Source: Tetrahymena elliotti 4EA
Lineage: Eukaryota; Ciliophora; Oligohymenophorea; Hymenostomatida; Tetrahymenidae
Length of the DNA stretch: 64,000 nucleotides
Assembly (NCBI GenBank): GCA_000231825.2
Contig: JH720343.1
Location: forward strand, 233,204-297,203
Direction: 5' to 3'
In this document: positions 39,656 through 52,800 of the stretch, piece after piece
Position numbering within the stretch: the stretch's first letter is position 1
Layout of the letters: each line of letters opens with the position of its first letter
The notes under the pieces: model-generated
What the model saw: the letters and a program-made list of their open reading frames with translations, nothing else
The model's database searches: none
Told to the model about the DNA's origin: nothing
Translations under genes and position numbers: made by a program

Positions 39656-40318
39656 ATGGATACCCAAAACCAAGAATAAAAAGATACTTAGTAATCTTAA
39701 CCTAGAAGATTAGGTGAAAGAGATGCATTTGTAGGCAAGTGGTTAAAAATGAAGTACATTGATTTTGAAATTCGTGGTAAAAAAATTGAAAATTACGAAT
39801 CTATAGAGCGTACAACAAGACTTAAAGATACACCATTTGATGGAGTTACAACTTTTGCTGTTTTAAAGAAAGAAAATTAACCTTCAAAGTTAATTATTAT
39901 TGCTAACTACCGTGCTCCTGTTGATAAATTTGTATTAGAAATTCCTGCTGGTCTCATGGATACACCAGATTTAGTGGAAAATGCAATAAGAGAATTAAAG
40001 GAAGAAACAGGCTATATTGCAGAATAAATTCCTTTAAAAGTGTCTAACAAAGAAAGCCCCTCAACCTACTTAGATCCATGGAGAAGTTCTAGTTGCTCAA
40101 AATCTGTCTTTTTAGAAGTAAATGGAAACAAATAAGAAAACATTAATCCATAGCAAGACTTAGAAGATGCTGAATCAATTATTGTTCATTTGGTTGATAT
40201 TGATGAAAATATTGTGGATACTTTAACAAATCTAGCTGAAAAGCATGGATATATTATATCTTCAACCTTATGGTGCTTTGCCTAAGGAGTTCAATTTGCA
40301 AAGACCTTCCAAGTTTGA
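39656..40318 (+). CDS. NUDT5/YSA1-like ADP-sugar pyrophosphatase (NUDIX)
   Basis: Hydrolyses ADP-ribose or related nucleotide sugars to AMP plus sugar phosphate; cytosolic housecleaning enzyme. Single exon, 220 aa, the usual size of NUDT5. The N-terminal 25 residues are polar and Gln-rich. The fold is recognisable: FEIRGKKIENYESIER, then DGVTTFAVLKKE, NYRAPVDKFVLEIPAGLMD and the NUDIX box at about 99-120 ending RELKEETGY. The catalytic REUxEE core is intact. The loop ahead of it is one residue shorter than the GX5EX7REUXEEXGU consensus and lacks its first Glu. Downstream YLDPWRSSSCSKSVFLEV matches the NUDT5 substrate and dimer segment (DPGLSNC type). C-terminal helices are complete to the TGA at 40316. 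Confidence 0.88.
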
Positions 40319-41329
40319 GTCATACATTATTATCAAAAATATCTTTATTACATAAAAATAAAAGGAAACATGCTGTAGGTTATGAATTCCTAGCTATTCA
40401 ATTTTATAATTCAAATAAATTATTTCAAATATTTATTTAAAGTTTTATTTTCTCAAAAGTATTCAAAAACATATCAAAAATATTTTAAATTCATTCATCT
40501 TTTAATATCAACAATAAAAAATAAGTCATAATAATCATTTTTCTAATTTTAAAATTAAAACTTAGTTTAGAAAATTTAATAAATCAAATGTACAATTTAA
40601 TTTTTATCAAAAATATATTTTTAAAGTAATCCAAAGAAATTGATTTCTATTTAAATGACAACTTGCTCATCACAAAATACAGTTGAAAAAAAAAATAAAA
40701 AAACAAAAAAATGTTCAAAATACTAAAGTGTCATTTTAAAAAAGCACATTTAAGTATTCAATCAAAAACTAAATCTTTTTTTGTTAAAATAATCTTAAAA
40801 TCAAACTTTTATTTAATCAATAAATTTCTTTAAAATATTTTTTTTTCCATTATAATTATATAAATATTTTTATGATGTTTTAGTGAATAATCAATCACTA
40901 AATATGAAAATTAGAGAAAAATTAGAAGTATAAAAACATATTTTTAATCTGATTTATTCAAGTTTATAAAAATAAATCAATATATTTAGGAGAAAAAAAT
41001 AATTACAATTAAAAAAATATTTAAAGTTTTAAATAGAAAGAATACAAACACTTTTATTTTATAATTGAATAATAAAATCCAACTTTTCTGAAATAAATAA
41101 TTTTTTTAATTTTTAGATGAAGGTTTAAAAAGTTTTATCAAATATAAAGAGTTAGAAGTTACTAAATAGAATAATAAGAGGAAGTGTAATATAAGCATAT
41201 TTTTAACTTCTTCATGCTTGAAGCCTTATAGAAAGAAATATTTTTGTAAGAATTAACATATTGAGTTTTAATTTAGTTAAATAAATATATTGATTAATAG
41301 ATTTTAAAATGTCAATTTTATTGTAAATT
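40319..41329. other. Intergenic region between convergent genes
   Basis: About 1 kb of A+T-rich 3' flank shared by the NUDIX gene and the myristoylation-site orphan. Nothing coding seen. Confidence 0.6.
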
Positions 41330-43051
41330 TCATATTAAAGAATCCTCGTCTATTGATATTTCTCTTGTTTTATATAAATAAAAACCATCTGGATTCAACT
41401 CTAAAACGTTAAGGGTGTATACACTTTCTTCATTAAATATATATTAATTATACCATTCCCATATACTTTTTAAGTCAACTTATTATGTTTAACTATAAAA
41501 ATTATTAATTATGTCATCAAAAATAATGGATTCTTCTTCTAAATTTAGACTCTACAAAGATAGTTTTAGATTTAATAAACCAAACCTATTCAAGTGAAAC
41601 TAGACATGGAAATCATTTCCTGGGATTTACTCTAAAACATTTAATATATTTTAAGAAAATTAAGCTCCATAATTATAGAATGCTTACAAAGAGCATTTTA
41701 AATTAGTTTTTTCATCATTTTCAAATATATAAAAGTCATAGATCTCATCAATCTGCTAGCTGTTTATAAGAAATCCATATTCATTAGCTATTGGCTAAGC
41801 AATGTTATACCAATCCATGATGTTATTTTTTTCATTTTGATTAATAATTAAACTTTAAAGTATACGCTTATCATATGGTTATTTTTCAGATACTCCAACT
41901 TAAATATCCAATTTGTTTAGATCTTTTAAGTAAGAAAGCTCAATCCAAATAAAGCAACTAAGGGCTTTTATTTTTTATGCATTGTTTTTAATCAGGTCTA
42001 AGTATTAATTATTTAATGGTTATTTAAGAACGTTTAAAGCAAATTATTCTAATACTCCAAATTATTTCCAGCAAGACAACTCATGAGTTATTCTGATAAA
42101 ATCATTTGAATTTCTTATTGAAACAAAGTTTCTTATTTCTCCTGTTTACTCAATTATAGGCTAATGCACAGCTGAGCCCCATTTTTCTAAAATGTAAGTT
42201 ATTTCTTTTTAAAAGTAAGTAAAAGGTGATCCTTTTTTTATCATTTCAGGAATCATTTTGTCAAAAATCATATATTTGATACACTCGTACTCTTCCTCAC
42301 ATATTTGAATCAATTTTCCTGATCTGATGGACATAATTTGTCTAGCAGATTCTATCATTTATTACTTTTTTAAACTATTGTATTCAATATTTTCTTTTTC
42401 TTTATTTTTTTAGTGATATTTGTAAGTGTAAATTGTGTTTTAAGATTATGGGTGATATTCACTTTCTTGCTCTTTGTTAGGTAATTTGTTAAGATCTTTC
42501 AATGTGGATTAAAATCTTACTTAGAGTTGAGATGAGAGAGCAGAAGAAAGAGATAACTAAGTTAAATCAACACTTGTTTTTTAATTTTATAAATTGTACA
42601 TCTAGATCATTTGCCACTAATTTTATGTGATACTTTATTTATTTTATTAATTAGCTTTTTAAATTTATTTTTTCTGTCTGAATTCCTATAAAATATTTAA
42701 ATTTTGCTTATTTTTTACTGATGTTCTTTTTGAATCTCTTCCAGATTAACTAACTCTATTAGAGAATAACTCATTATTTATGAGATCTAAAGTTCTACTT
42801 TCATTAAATTTTTTACTCTAACATGAAGTATTTAATCCTTTTGTTGGAGCTTCATTATATCTACATCCATTCGCTTAGGGTACTTATTAATGAGGGGGAA
42901 CCCCTTGTTTAAAATATTTCCTATCTTAAACATTATCTAAATTTTAAAATAAATTTTTGATTTTTTATTCCTCTTTTAAATTTTCAATATTTTAATCATC
43001 CTATTCCAGATACTCTGTTGGAACCGTATTCCTAGATTATTAGCATCCCAT
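41330..43051 (-). CDS. Orphan protein with MGC (myristoyl/palmitoyl) N-terminus, 573 aa
   Basis: Single exon, 574 codons from ATG 43051 to TGA 41330. It starts Met-Gly-Cys-Gln-Gln-Ser-Arg: Gly2 with Ser6 fits N-myristoylation, and Cys3 fits palmitoylation, as in many membrane-tethered signalling proteins. Residues 1-225 are polar and disordered-looking (Asn, Gln, Ser, Lys). From about 226 (QQMIESARQIMSIRSGKL) to the end the protein looks globular and helical, with well-spaced aromatic and aliphatic residues (YILEKWGSAVHQP, LSCWKQFGVLEQFALNVL, IKALSCFIWIELSYL, DWYNIAQPIANEYGFL). Two Asp/Trp-Tyr-Asn segments (MDWYNIAQ and WEWYNQYIF) hint at a repeated unit. I do not recognise the fold. Confidence 0.75.
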
Positions 43052-44547
43052 TAGATATATTAAAAAATATTATGTACCTTTAATTTAAATAAGCTAAATG
43101 ATAAGAATGCTAATTATTTATTGAAAATATTTTATTCTTCTTTTCTTTTTATCAATATTAATTTGAGATAATAATTGACTTTCAGATAATTTTTCTTATT
43201 CTTTTTGTGTAAAAAAAAACCTAACAATAAATTTGATTAAAATAAGTTTTTTGTGTTTCCCAGCTTTTTCAATAATATTTAAAAAATAAGAATGTATCTG
43301 TTAGTTTTTAACACTCTATCTCTCTCTTATTTGTATTCAAAATAGTAGCAAGCACTATTTTCTTGTTATTATTATAATATTAAAATAATTTATTCATAAT
43401 TAAATAAAAATAAGATTTAATCAAAAATAATCAAAAAACAAATTAAATACACACACATTTTAAGAAATTATTCAAAATTAAATACTCCAAGTTTTAATTT
43501 TTTTAAAAATAAGTTAAGAGGAATGATAAAGAAAGTTATTAAAAACACTAAATTTAAAATATTATTCAAAGAAATTAAAATAATTTTAGTATTATAACCT
43601 ATTAAATGAATTTAAAAACATTATTTAGACAAAAAATATTTCTCAATCTATTTTAATTTAAAAAATAAAAAAAATTTACCTTTATTCCCTACATTATTTT
43701 TTTCATTTTAAAATCAATCTTTTTTTTCATAATAATTTTATTTTTAAAAACATTATTGTGATTTATTTTAAATTAAATCAATAAATTTTTTAAATAAATT
43801 GTTTAATTTTTTTTAAAAGGCTTATCCATAAGTATAATTTTTTATTTTCACTAAGTTCTTTATTCTTTTTTTTGAATTTAATGATAATTAAATAAGGATA
43901 ATAAATCTATTAGGCAATTAAAATCATAAAGTAACTATTAAATTTATTTTGCATAACATAAGAAAATATTTATTTTTTATTCAAATGTAAAAAAGTGTTA
44001 TTTATGTTTGTTTAAAAGATCACTTTTACTTATTTCCATGAGAAAAAAGATCAATTATTAAATGGTGTGCTAAAATAGAGATTAGTTTGAATTTTAAAAT
44101 GTACATTTAGATACATTCTTAATACAATTATTTTTGATAGAATTAGTAAAAAATAATTAATATATATTAATAATTATTAAAGTCATTTGGCAGAATAAAT
44201 GTGGCAATTCTTAAAACACTTGCTATTTGTTTGTATTAAATTTTAATGAGATATTTGTATAATTTTGAGTTTCATTAATTTTTGTTAATTTTTGGAAGAT
44301 TAAAAAAAGAAGTTTTATAAATAATAGTATTTAATTATAAATAAAAACACTAAGTAACTTTAGATAAAAAGAAGTACGAAAGTAAAACAAGAAAAACAGT
44401 ACAAAAATCATATTATGTAAAATATACATTTATAAATAGTCTTCTAAGATAATTAATTGATGGAAATATATTTTATACCAGAATTGATATGCCTTTGACA
44501 TTTATCAATAAAATAAATTTTAACTAAAAGATTTAGCACACATTAAA
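43052..44547. other. Intergenic region between divergent genes
   Basis: About 1.5 kb holding 5' flanks of the myristoylation-site orphan and the coiled-coil gene. Very A+T rich; no gene or repeat of note. Confidence 0.6.
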
Positions 44548-45117
44548 ATGGAAGATGATTATAATGCAGAATTGAAAAACTCAGGTTTTGATTAATAGTC
44601 AGCAACAAATGTGAAAAATCACATCGCTTTGGTTAAGGTAATAGGTTTGAATAGGTTGATTAGTTTCTAAAATAAAAATTGTAGAGGTGATGATAAAAAT
44701 TATTTTAGATATGTGCTTTACAATTGAGTTAAATCTAGCTTTACCTAATATTTTTTATTTTAACTCTGTAATCATTAAATAACTTAATTTTAATAACATC
44801 AAAAGAGTATCATAGAATCAACTAACTAGTAATTAGGTGAATACAACAAAGATATTGAAAATTTGAGATAAGAATTATCAGCAATGAAATAAGAAGTAAC
44901 TGTATACAATGAAGAAATAAATAACACAACAAAGCCAACATTAGCAGCTTTGCTTAAAAACTTAAAACTAGCAATTGGTGCATAGAAAGATGAAAATTCA
45001 AAGTTATAATCACAATTAACTGAGCTTAAAAAGGAAAAGAGTTAAATATAATAACTAATCATATCATGCATAAATAAATTAGCTATTCTTGAAAATCAAG
45101 TTGGTTCTTATTCTTGA
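44548..45117 (+). CDS. Small coiled-coil protein, 133 aa
   Basis: Two exons (44548-44637 and 44806-45117) with a 168-nt intron; 134 codons exactly. The first 30 residues are acidic and polar (MEDDYNAELKNSGFDQQ). The rest is one long amphipathic coiled coil (IENLRQELSAMKQEVTVYNE, AALLKNLKLAIGAQKDENSK, LTELKKEKSQIQQL), broken by a Thr-Thr-Lys-Pro kink near residue 75, and it ends in a short hydrophobic helix. Length and layout resemble small IFT/BBS-type or tether coiled coils, but no family signature was seen. No signal peptide. Confidence 0.7.
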
Positions 45118-46826
45118 TAGAAATACCAAAATGAATGGTAACACACTACTTTACTTACCCTTATATCATTATTATCTATATCCTACTTATAAAGTATCTT
45201 TTAATAATAAAATAAATAAATGCATGAAGTGAAATAATTTAATCAGAAATAAGCGAAAATAGTGGATAAGAAATAGTGATCTTTATTCAATCAATAGATA
45301 ATTTTTATTTCCCTTAAATCAATTATTTTAGAATCAAGATATCAAACAATCAATATCTACTATCTCACATAAATATTCACTCTTGTAATACATATTAAAT
45401 TTATTTTTTGTATTTTCTATTGTATTAGCCATTTCATTCTTTTTCCTAAAAAATTTATTTCTTTTCTTTTATATTAGTTAATTTCTAATTCTTTTTGTAA
45501 ATTTGTTGAAAAGAAAGAAACTGATAAATAAGCAAACAATTAAATTTTATTTATCAAATAAATTTAAAATCAAGATTAATTGGTTATGTTGGTTAGTGGT
45601 CTTTGATAACCAATTAAATTCTAATTTTAATTTTAAGAGATTTTAGAATTCTATTATAATTTATTTTATACATTTTCTGAAATATCAGTAACAAAATATT
45701 TATTATTTTTTAATCTTTAAATAGAAGTAAATAAAAAATTTACACTTTAATTCAAGAGCATTTTTTTTGCCTTAAAATACTTAAAAAAAGTAAATGATTA
45801 TCTTGTTCGTTAGTATCTAAATTTTGGTTATTCCTTAGATATCTTAAATTTATTATTAAGATTGTTTATAATTATTGAAGATAAATAAATATGTTATAAT
45901 TAAGTTCTTTTTTGACTTACACTCCAAACATAAATTTAATTTTTTTTATATTTAAATTAGACTAAGAAAAAATTGTTAAATTTAATCTTTTTTTAGTTTC
46001 ATCTAAGCTTAAAATATTTTGTTTTCTTAATAGTATACATTCAATAGATTAGATTTAGTTTAAATTTGATATAATTGGAATTTGAAGGTTAAAAATATCT
46101 AAATTTTGTGGGAAATACCTTAAGAATATTTGCACTTATTTAAACGATTTTTTGATAAAATAAAACTATCAAATTTCAATATCTTTTTTTGAAAAATAAT
46201 AAAATAACTTTTTTAGTTATTGTTGTAACCAATATGTGATAAAAATTCATTCAACAATTTGTAAAATATCGTTTGTAAAGAAGCTTCTTTTTGTTACTTA
46301 AATTTGATTTTTATTACTTAGACTATAATATATTTGAAATATCTAGGTTTTGACCATAAAAATAAAATAAAAAAAAGATAATTGTGATAAAAAATATTGG
46401 CTTGAGAAGAAGAGAAGACTAAATATTGAACAGGAATAATGATTGATAATTAATATATTGAAATAGGGATAAAGAAAATTACGAGACTGTAAGTTTATGG
46501 CAGCTTAACAAAATTAATATTTAATGAGGTAATAAATAGATAGATTGCAAATAAATATTAAATAAAGTGAGAATCTTAATAGATAGATATTTAAAATCAA
46601 AAGCAAATAGTTATTGATATTCTGACTAATCTTTTATTTCTTGGTGAAAAAATATAATGTAAAAATCAATTTAATTAATATTTTTTATAATTTTTAAATA
46701 CAAAAAGAAATTGATAAACATTATAATCCAAAAGGTTTAATACATCTATAAAAATATTTAATTAACTGGAAAAAGACATCAAATCTTAATAAACTTTCAA
46801 AACAGATAAAATAGCTTTTAGGAAAT
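45118..46826. other. Intergenic region; possible upstream exon of the kinesin gene
   Basis: About 1.7 kb. Most is featureless. An ATG at 46497 opens 42 Gln-rich codons (starts MAAQQNQYLM) ending at TGA 46623. A donor-like GTGAGAAT at 46554 and an acceptor TTTTAG just before 46821 would join it in frame to the kinesin ATG at 46827. This is a possible extra N-terminal exon, not included in the gene model. Confidence 0.4.
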
Positions 46827-49800
46827 ATGAATTCTAGATCAAAAGGAGTCCTAGGAGTATCAAGTTCTTTATCATCTAAGGGTTAAGAAAAGAGTAAATA
46901 TTTTACTATTTAATTCTTGCAATACTTCAGTTAGTTTCATACCCTGATAGCAATTTTTTAAACTGTGATTGTTAAATTATATTCATCAGCTTAATGTGTT
47001 AAAAATTCCAAACATCTCCAATCAAATTGAATTAATTTACATATAAAAAATGAAGATAATTGTTAAGACAGTTCATCTTTTTTCAGAATTTCAGAAATTT
47101 ATTTCAATTTAGGTTAAACTTTTAAATTTATTCATTTTGATATCACTAAAAATAAATAGATCGTACTAATATGGTTTCACCTACAAGGAATAATTAAGAA
47201 AAATAGTCCACCTCATCAAATGCAAGACAAACAGATATTTCACAAAATAACAGTCAAAAGTAATTGCATTTTTTCAATTTATTTTTAAGCAAATTGATTA
47301 CTGAGGAAAAAATAATTTTTTTGAGTGAAAATTTAAAGCATTTAGGTTATATTATTATTTTTTAACTGGCCATACTGAAAGTAATACTGAATAAACTGGT
47401 AAACTGATTAATAGGTACTGAAAATATCTTATTGAAATTATGAAAAAAATTTGAAAATTTTAAAAAGAAAAATTATAATTAAATTCTAAAGGTAGAGAAA
47501 GGTGAGGTGTATTATTAAACAAACAAATCAATCAAATAATCAATTTCTAAAAACTGAATTTCAAAGCAATAAAAATTTTAAAATCTACAAATTTTCACTG
47601 ACTTCCAGCAGTAGTTAATTTTCTTTTATTTTAGATAAATATTTAAAATTTATAATTATAAAATGGACTCAGTCAATATCTAAAACATAAATGAAATTCA
47701 AACACAACATATCTAGCAAAGCAAATGAAGAAATAAATAAATAAGCAAAATATAAAATTTCTTAGGAATGTCTCTTGTTTTATTTAAAAACTTCGCGAGT
47801 TAAAGCAAAAAAATTTAAAATCATCATTAATATTTAATTTCCTTACATTCTAACTAATTCAATTTATTTTAAATTTTTAAACCATTTAAAAAACTCATGT
47901 TTATTAGTTTATAAGCAATCAAATTTAATCATTCATCCACAGCTTATCAAATTTAAAGAAATATGAATCATTAATAGAGTTTTATTTTTTCAAAAATATA
48001 AGGATGGTAGTCACTTCTAAAAACCCTTCTATTTCATTAAAGCAAGTAGATAAAAAGTAAGCAACAAGTACTTCACTACAACCAGCAAAGTCTCCATCAG
48101 CGCAAATCAGTTTAACTAATTTTATTTCTTAAGACCCTAAAAAAGTATAAACAAGCTAGCCAAGCGAACCAAATTAGATTATTTAAGAATAGAGTCCCCT
48201 TAATTAGCTTGATCTTTCAGGTATTGCACCAGTAGAAAAGGGAGAAAATCTTAATACTAACAATGCAAATTAAAAAAATACATTTAGCTTCAACATCCCT
48301 GGAGTAACTGTCACTAATTTAGCTAATTAAGTCACCAATAATAATGCAAATAATACTAATAATAGCAATAACAACAACAATAATACTAATTTAAGTGTAA
48401 ATAATGGTACTGTTAGTTAAACAAATTAAGGTTAGGTTTTAAAAAAAGGAGCTAGCATGAATTAGCCATAGTAGTTAATGTAAAGTTAAAATTTTAATTA
48501 ACTCCAAAAAAGCCCTAGCAAAAATTATTCTAGCATGACACCAACTCTAATGAGTAAAATTTTAAAAATAATATTTATTAAAGATTTGTTTGAAATGTTA
48601 TTCAAAATCCCTCAAACAACGCATCTTTTATTTCTTGGACTAAAAGAGTTAAAAAATAAGCTTTCAATTTCAACATTAAGTTTTGAGATTTTTGTTTGCA
48701 TTTTAAAAAATTATGAAAATAAATAGGTAAGAATCCTCCTAATGGTGGCATGATAAGCAGTATTAACTTAGGAACTGCTAATTAGGCTTAAAATGCAACT
48801 AATAATATTAATGTATCTACATTAAATGGTTTTGCTGATGCTAAAAGTGCAGCCTTTAATGATCTTGGGTCTCCTAACCAAGCTATGGATTAAAGCGTTA
48901 ACTTTGAAGTTCTTAAATAGTTTGATTAAAAGTAGAAATCAAGTAATATTAAGACTTTTATTAGAGTTAGACCTTTAAATAAGATGGAAATTGAATTTAA
49001 TGAAAATGGAATGGGAGGTGAAAATCTTCGTTTTAATGATAGTAAGACTATTTGTGTTATGCCTGAGAAGGGTTTATATACTCTTGATAAAGTCTATCCA
49101 CCCGATACCTAATAAGTAATTCTTTAGCTAAATTGAAGATTTTTATCTCATTTTTAAATAATTTTAAATTAGGAATAAATTTATGAAGATGTAGGAAGAG
49201 AAATGGTTAATGATGTTCTTTAGGGTTATAATGGAACTATATTTGCTTATGGTCCTACAGGTTCAGGTAAAACTTACACTATGTTTGGTGATGTAAATGA
49301 TCCCAAACAAAAAGGTATTATTCCTCGTGTAAGTAACTAGATTTTTGCTTACATCAATGCAATTGATCAAGATATTGAATTCAGTATTACAGTTAGTATG
49401 TTAGAAATTTACAAAGAGTAGCTTTTTGATTTACTTAAAGTCGATAGAGTCAATTTAAAAATTAAAGAAAACCCATAAAAAGGTGGTATTTATGTCTAAG
49501 GTTTAACTGCTATTTCAGTTGACTGCGAAGAAGATATTCTAGATGCAATTAATTTAGGTTATTAAAGCAAGCAAACACGTGAAACCAGAATGAATGAGTA
49601 TTCATCACGTTCTCATACAATTTTTACTATCACTGTAACATAAAGATATAGCAATGGCTAAGAAAAACTTGGTAAATTAAATTTAGTCGATCTTGCTGGT
49701 TGTGAAAAGATTGCCAAAACTCAAGCAACAGGTGAAACTTTAGAAGAAGCTAAAAAGATTAATCTTTCACTCTCTTGTCTAGGTAATCAATTTTATTCAA

Positions 49801-52800
49801 TTATTGTCAACAACTAAAATTTTTGTAAATTTAAAGGTAATGTCATTCATGCTTTGACTTCAAACTAAGAACATATTCCATATAGAGATTCTAAATTGAC
49901 TAGAATTTTATAAGAATCTCTTGGTGGTAATTATAAGACATCACTAGTAGCAGCAATTTCTCCTCATTCAAGTTAGCATGAAGAATAAGTAAGCACTCTT
50001 AAATTTGCAACCCGTGCAAAGACAATTAAGAATAATGTTAAGATGAATGTCAAACTTTCTGTAGAGTAAATGAGAAAATTAATAGAACAACTAAAAACAG
50101 AACTTGAAAAGGCCTAAAAGCAGAATACTAATTTCAAGAAGATAATTAAATAGCTTAGAGATTAGTTAAAGTCTAATCAATAAAATATGCTTATCTCTGT
50201 AAAAGAAGGAAGAGCTACACCAGAGTAATAACAGGCTATTCAATAAAACAGTAAGACAAAAAAACTTAAAAAATACATCAAATTAAATTTATTTTTCAAT
50301 ATTTTAGTGAAAGCACTAGAAGATATCTTGAATTCTTCAGAATTAGCTGAGAATATGGATGACGCTTAAGGAGCCAAAGATGGAAATACTAAAAATAATA
50401 ATTCAAAATCTTATGAAGATTCAGAATTAGATGAGAGCTAAATCAATAGTAATGTAAATAATGTCTTACCTAGTGAAACCACAATAGAAAAATAAGTGCA
50501 ATTTAGTTAATTTAGTGGAAAGAGACCAAGCTCCACAATAAAAAATTTGAATAATTTAGCCTCAATCTCAGACAAATAATCAACCACCACTGTTAAAGGT
50601 CCAGCAATAAACCTTGATTATAAGTTAGCTTACCAAGAGAAAGTAAGTTAATGCAGAAACTTAGAAAAAGAAATAATGGAACTCAAGAAGATTTAACTTG
50701 AAACTGAAAGATCTCTAGCTGATGTCCGTGAAGAAAAACACAAACTAGAATATAATCACACCTAACAAATCACCAAAAATGATTACAACAAATTTGAAAT
50801 AGAAATTTTACACAAACAAATTTAATCATTGGTTGATAATATTTGTAAGTAAGAAAATTCTATTGGAGTATTAATGAAAGAAAAGCAAGAAATTTGTAAA
50901 ATACTTTTTTGACAAAAAAACAATAAATCTAAAAACATTTTTAATAAAACAGCTTAAAAGAAGGTTGAAGATTTCTTAAAAGATAAGTTGAATTTCTCTG
51001 AAATTCACTTTTCAGAATACTTTAAAAATAGCATCAACTTTAATTATGATGTAAGTTTTACATTTTTTTATGAAAAAATTGTTTAAGAATTAAACAATTA
51101 TATAATAAAATAGAATCTTGTTCAAAAATGGGCTGACGTCTAAAAGAATATGAAATAAATTGGAGTTGATGACTAGGAGTTATTCAAGTCCTAAGCTGAA
51201 TTTTCAGTTCTTGATGATGACAGATTCAAGTCAGCAAGAAGAGAAAGCCAAAATTCAAGACCAACTGATGACCAATTAAGAGGTTCATTCATTGGAGAGC
51301 TAGATTTTAACAAAGTTTGCAATACTTAAGATGTTTTAGAATAGATTGTGGAATTCCCAGGTTAATTAGAATAGATAAGCTAACAAGTACCCATATCGAG
51401 AGATTTAATGATTATTTTACTTAAAAAACAACTTTTCAAGTAAAAATTAACATTTCTTTATTATAAACTAATTTTTATTTTTTAATTACAAACTAGCTCT
51501 CACTTGATCAATTAACACTTAGCTAGAACTATAAATGCTCTGGAATGGAAATAAATTATTGAATACGGAAAAGCTAAGATGAAATCTATTCTAAATAAGA
51601 TATAAACTAAGCATATTTAAAAATTAGAATAGGTTATCAATGAGGCAAACTATAATTATAAACAACTTAGAAATAGAATTGAATAGGTTGAATTAGAAAC
51701 ATAATTTGTCAAAGAAAAGATCAATACATACTAAGAGTTTGCTCCTAAAAAATCTAGAATTATTAAAGATACTGAATCTATAAGAAATCTTTTAATGAAG
51801 CCTTCTAACGACACAATCAGAAAGAGTTTAAGAGGAAGCTTTATAGGATTTTAATTAGATATTGAAAAAACAACTGATAGTCCTATTATGAAGGAACTAA
51901 AGGAAGGTAAATAGATTTGACATGTAATTAATTGTAAATAATGTATTTTTTATGAAATAAAAAGTTGATGAAGTGATCTCTAAAGATCTCATTCCATTAA
52001 CTTATGATAGAGCTATTGAAGAATTAAAATAAAGAAACAATCTCGTGAAAAAAACTTATTAAGAATTAAAAGGAAATTTCTTTAATGGTATTAACTAAGA
52101 ATTTATTGAATAAGTGTTAAAAGAAAAAGAAAGATTAGAAGGAAAGATATCAATTCTTCAAAATGAGCTCAAAATGGAAACATCTAAATCTGAGCATTAT
52201 GCTGATGTAATAATACGATTAATATAAATATAAAATAATTAAATTCATTTTTTAAATGATAAACTAGGCATACAAAGCTGAAAAATAAAACTTTTAGTTG
52301 CAAAAAGACTAAACTAAGGAATTAGAATAATTCCTTGTTAATAAAATGAAAGAAGAGACAGAACTGATGGAAAAAACATAAAAGAAAATCACTGATTAGC
52401 ATGAGAAAGAAATTTTAAAGTACTAACAAAGCTTCTTGAGAATTTATGATAAATTTGGTGAATTTATAAAAACTTGCATCACAAAGTAATAATTTATTTT
52501 TTTTAGAAAATCTAAATATATTTAATATTAAAATTCATAGATTGTCAGATATGAAAACAAAACCCTAGAATATTGCTATGACATAAATAGATTCTCTTTT
52601 CTCTGAAATTATGAGAATAAAAGATATTTATAATAAAACATTCAATTAAGAGGGCGAAATTAACGGTAACTAATCTCCTTTATCTGTTAATGCTAGATTT
52701 AATCCTAATAGTATGATATTTAAATCATTTGAAGGAAGTATCGATTCTATTTATCCTTACCCTACAGGTAATGCAATTAAAATAGATGACGATAATATCA

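Noticed and set aside
48535..48726. 63-codon plus-strand frame in the kinesin gene
   Set aside because: Mostly intron 48554-48726; reading through it runs into TGA just after 48750.
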